A stretch of DNA of 6,415 bases. Source: JARICQ01 sp964527205 (lineage in GTDB: Bacteria > Bacillota > Clostridia > Tissierellales > Tissierellaceae). The stretch is taken from assembly GCA_964527205.1 (NCBI GenBank), contig CAZGQG010000060.1:1-6415 (forward strand), written 5' to 3'. How positions within the stretch are numbered: position 1 is the stretch's first letter; every line of letters begins with the position of its first letter. Made by a program: the position numbers and the translations under genes. Below, in pieces: positions 5,137-6,415 of the stretch. The notes under the pieces are model-generated. The model did no database searches and was not told where the DNA came from. It was given only the letters and a program-made list of their open reading frames with translations.

Positions 5137-6415
5137 AAAATCAATATAACTTAATTGAAATATTAGATCATATAGACCCATCTATGCTTGATTATCAAGA
5201 ATGGGTAAATGTAGGGATGGGACTAAAAGAAGAAGGTTATACAGCTTCTGACTGGGAGAATTGGAGTAGAAGAGATCAGGGGAGATTCCATGCAAATGAA
5301 TGTTTCAAAAAATGGGACACTTTCCGTGGTACTTCCAATCCCATTACTGCAGGTACTATTGTACAAATGGCAAAAGACCAAGGCTGGACACCTCCCCAAT
5401 CTACTAATAGAGAGTTAGATTGGGATGATATTATAGGCGCTAAAGATGAACTTGTGGTTGTAGATAAAGCATGGGTTGAAGGTCAAGATGTAATAGAGCC
5501 TACCGAATGGGATCCAGTAAGCCACTTAGTAAAATATTTAGAAATTTTATTTGAAGCGTCAGAAAATGTAGGATATGTAACGCAAAGCTGGGAGAAGGAT
5601 GGAAAATTCTTACCCACGAAAGGCAACTCTGATAGAACAGCAGGAGAGCTTATACAACAGCTCAACCAATGTAATGGAGATATAGGGGCTGTATTAGGCG
5701 ATTACAAGCCCGAAGTAGGGGCATGGATACGCTTCAACCCTCTTGATGGAAAAGGAGTTAAAAATGAAAATGTAACTGAATATAAATATGCTTTGGTTGA
5801 ATCGGACGACATGGAAATTGACAAGCAAAATGCAATAATAAGAGAGCTTGAACTACCAGTAGCTTGTCTTGTACATAGTGGGAAAAAAAGCCTTCATGCA
5901 ATCGTAAAAATTGAAGCCGTAGATTATAACGAATACCGTAAACGAGTTGACTATTTATATAATGTTTGTAAGAAAAACGGATTAATAGTAGATACACAAA
6001 ATAAGAATCCATCAAGATTGTCTAGGATGCCTGGAGTAATAAGAAATGGTAAGAAGCAATTCTTAGTTGATACCAATATAGGCAAGGATTCCTGGAATGA
6101 ATGGAAAGAATGGATTGAGTCGATTAATGATGATTTACCTGAGCCTGAGAATATGGCTAGCGTGTGGGACAACCTTCCTGACTTGTCTCCACCACTTATA
6201 GATGGGTTACTGAGACAAGGCCATAAAATGCTACTAGCAGGGCCTTCTAAAGCAGGGAAGTCTTATGCGTTGATTGAATTATGCATTGCTATTGCAGAAG
6301 GAAGAAGGTGGTTAACCTGGAATTGTACAAAGGGTAAAATTATGTATGTAAACCTAGAGCTAGATAGAGCGAGTTGCTTGCATAGATTTAAAGATGTATA
6401 CAATGCCCTTGGATG
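5130..6415 (+). CDS. Phage primase-helicase: PriCT-2, AEP-like primase and RecA-like helicase domains (3' end missing)
   Basis: The reading frame runs from ATG 5130 to the window edge without a stop: 428 codons plus two bases. GAGG at 5119-5122, 7 bases upstream, supports this start, which overlaps the helicase stop by 7 bases. Residues 7-90 match a PriCT-2 domain (DYQEWVNVGMGLKEEGY, ENWSRRD, PITAGTIVQMA). Residues about 125-310 resemble an archaeo-eukaryotic-type primase core: GAWIRFNPLDGKG, acidic motif ALVESDD (221-227, E224 and D226), an SLH motif (254-256) after VHSGKK, D288, and PSRLSRMPG (294-302). Residues about 355 onward begin a RecA-like helicase (AAA_25/RepA-like) with Walker A GPSKAGKS at 371-378 and a YVNLELDRASC strand (406-416). 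Such proteins prime and unwind DNA at phage or plasmid origins. The remaining helicase motifs lie beyond the window; by memory the family is often around 750 residues. Domain calls are firm; origin location is unknown. Confidence 0.9.
   Translation, partial: MVENQYNLIEILDHIDPSMLDYQEWVNVGMGLKEEGYTASDWENWSRRDQGRFHANECFKKWDTFRGTSNPITAGTIVQMAKDQGWTPPQSTNRELDWDDIIGAKDELVVVDKAWVEGQDVIEPTEWDPVSHLVKYLEILFEASENVGYVTQSWEKDGKFLPTKGNSDRTAGELIQQLNQCNGDIGAVLGDYKPEVGAWIRFNPLDGKGVKNENVTEYKYALVESDDMEIDKQNAIIRELELPVACLVHSGKKSLHAIVKIEAVDYNEYRKRVDYLYNVCKKNGLIVDTQNKNPSRLSRMPGVIRNGKKQFLVDTNIGKDSWNEWKEWIESINDDLPEPENMASVWDNLPDLSPPLIDGLLRQGHKMLLAGPSKAGKSYALIELCIAIAEGRRWLTWNCTKGKIMYVNLELDRASCLHRFKDVYNALG

Noticed and set aside
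5758..6172. Overlapping minus-strand open frames opposite the primase-helicase
   Set aside because: The + frame is continuous across the whole region and carries the primase motifs; the minus frames are shadows.
1..6415. CRISPR array, tRNA, rRNA, insertion sequence or attachment site
   Set aside because: No spaced direct repeats, tRNA-like cloverleaf, transposase frame or terminal inverted repeats were seen; almost every base is in a + strand gene.

Overview
The window reads as the early DNA replication and recombination cassette of a temperate or lytic tailed phage (or an integrated prophage) of a low-GC Gram-positive host, most likely a member of the Clostridia. The reasons are AT-rich sequence (G+C roughly a third by eye), strong purine-rich Shine-Dalgarno sites ahead of most genes, head-to-tail genes all on the + strand, and a gene set (Rad50-like ATPase, Sak4-like AAA_24 ATPase, DUF669 protein, SF2 helicase, PriCT-2/primase/helicase) that typically occurs together in Firmicutes siphophages. 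No integrase, structural gene or host gene is visible, so prophage and free phage cannot be told apart.

Layout: 1-27 is probably the last codons of an upstream gene, ending in an ATGA overlap with a small unknown gene (24-239). Next is a small AbrB-type DNA-binding protein with a cysteine-rich, zinc-ribbon-like tail (264-575). It overlaps an SMC/Rad50-like ATPase (565-1866), which overlaps by one base a RecA-fold AAA_24 protein resembling Sak4 recombinases (1866-3011). The only real intergenic gap, 53 AT-rich bases, leads into a DUF669 protein, probably an ssDNA-binding protein (3065-3526). A DEAH-motif SF2 helicase follows (3529-5136), overlapping by 7 bases a primase-helicase that is still open at the window edge (5130-6415).

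The genes plausibly work together. The primase-helicase and SF2 helicase would open and prime phage DNA. DUF669 would coat single strands, and the Sak4-like protein would anneal or pair strands. The Rad50-like ATPase would act on DNA ends or structure. The AbrB-like protein may regulate the cluster or bind its DNA. Overlaps and near-zero spacing suggest one transcript with translational coupling.

Points worth a second look are: an SSB-tail-like acidic C terminus on the Sak4-like protein; an ungapped 40-residue tandem repeat at the helicase C terminus; a strong hairpin inside the helicase gene; two genes starting at an overlapping ATGTG with identical Shine-Dalgarno spacing; and a Rad50-like ATPase without zinc hook, canonical Walker B glutamate or visible nuclease partner. 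The cassette type itself is known; I see no clearly new defence or mobile system here.
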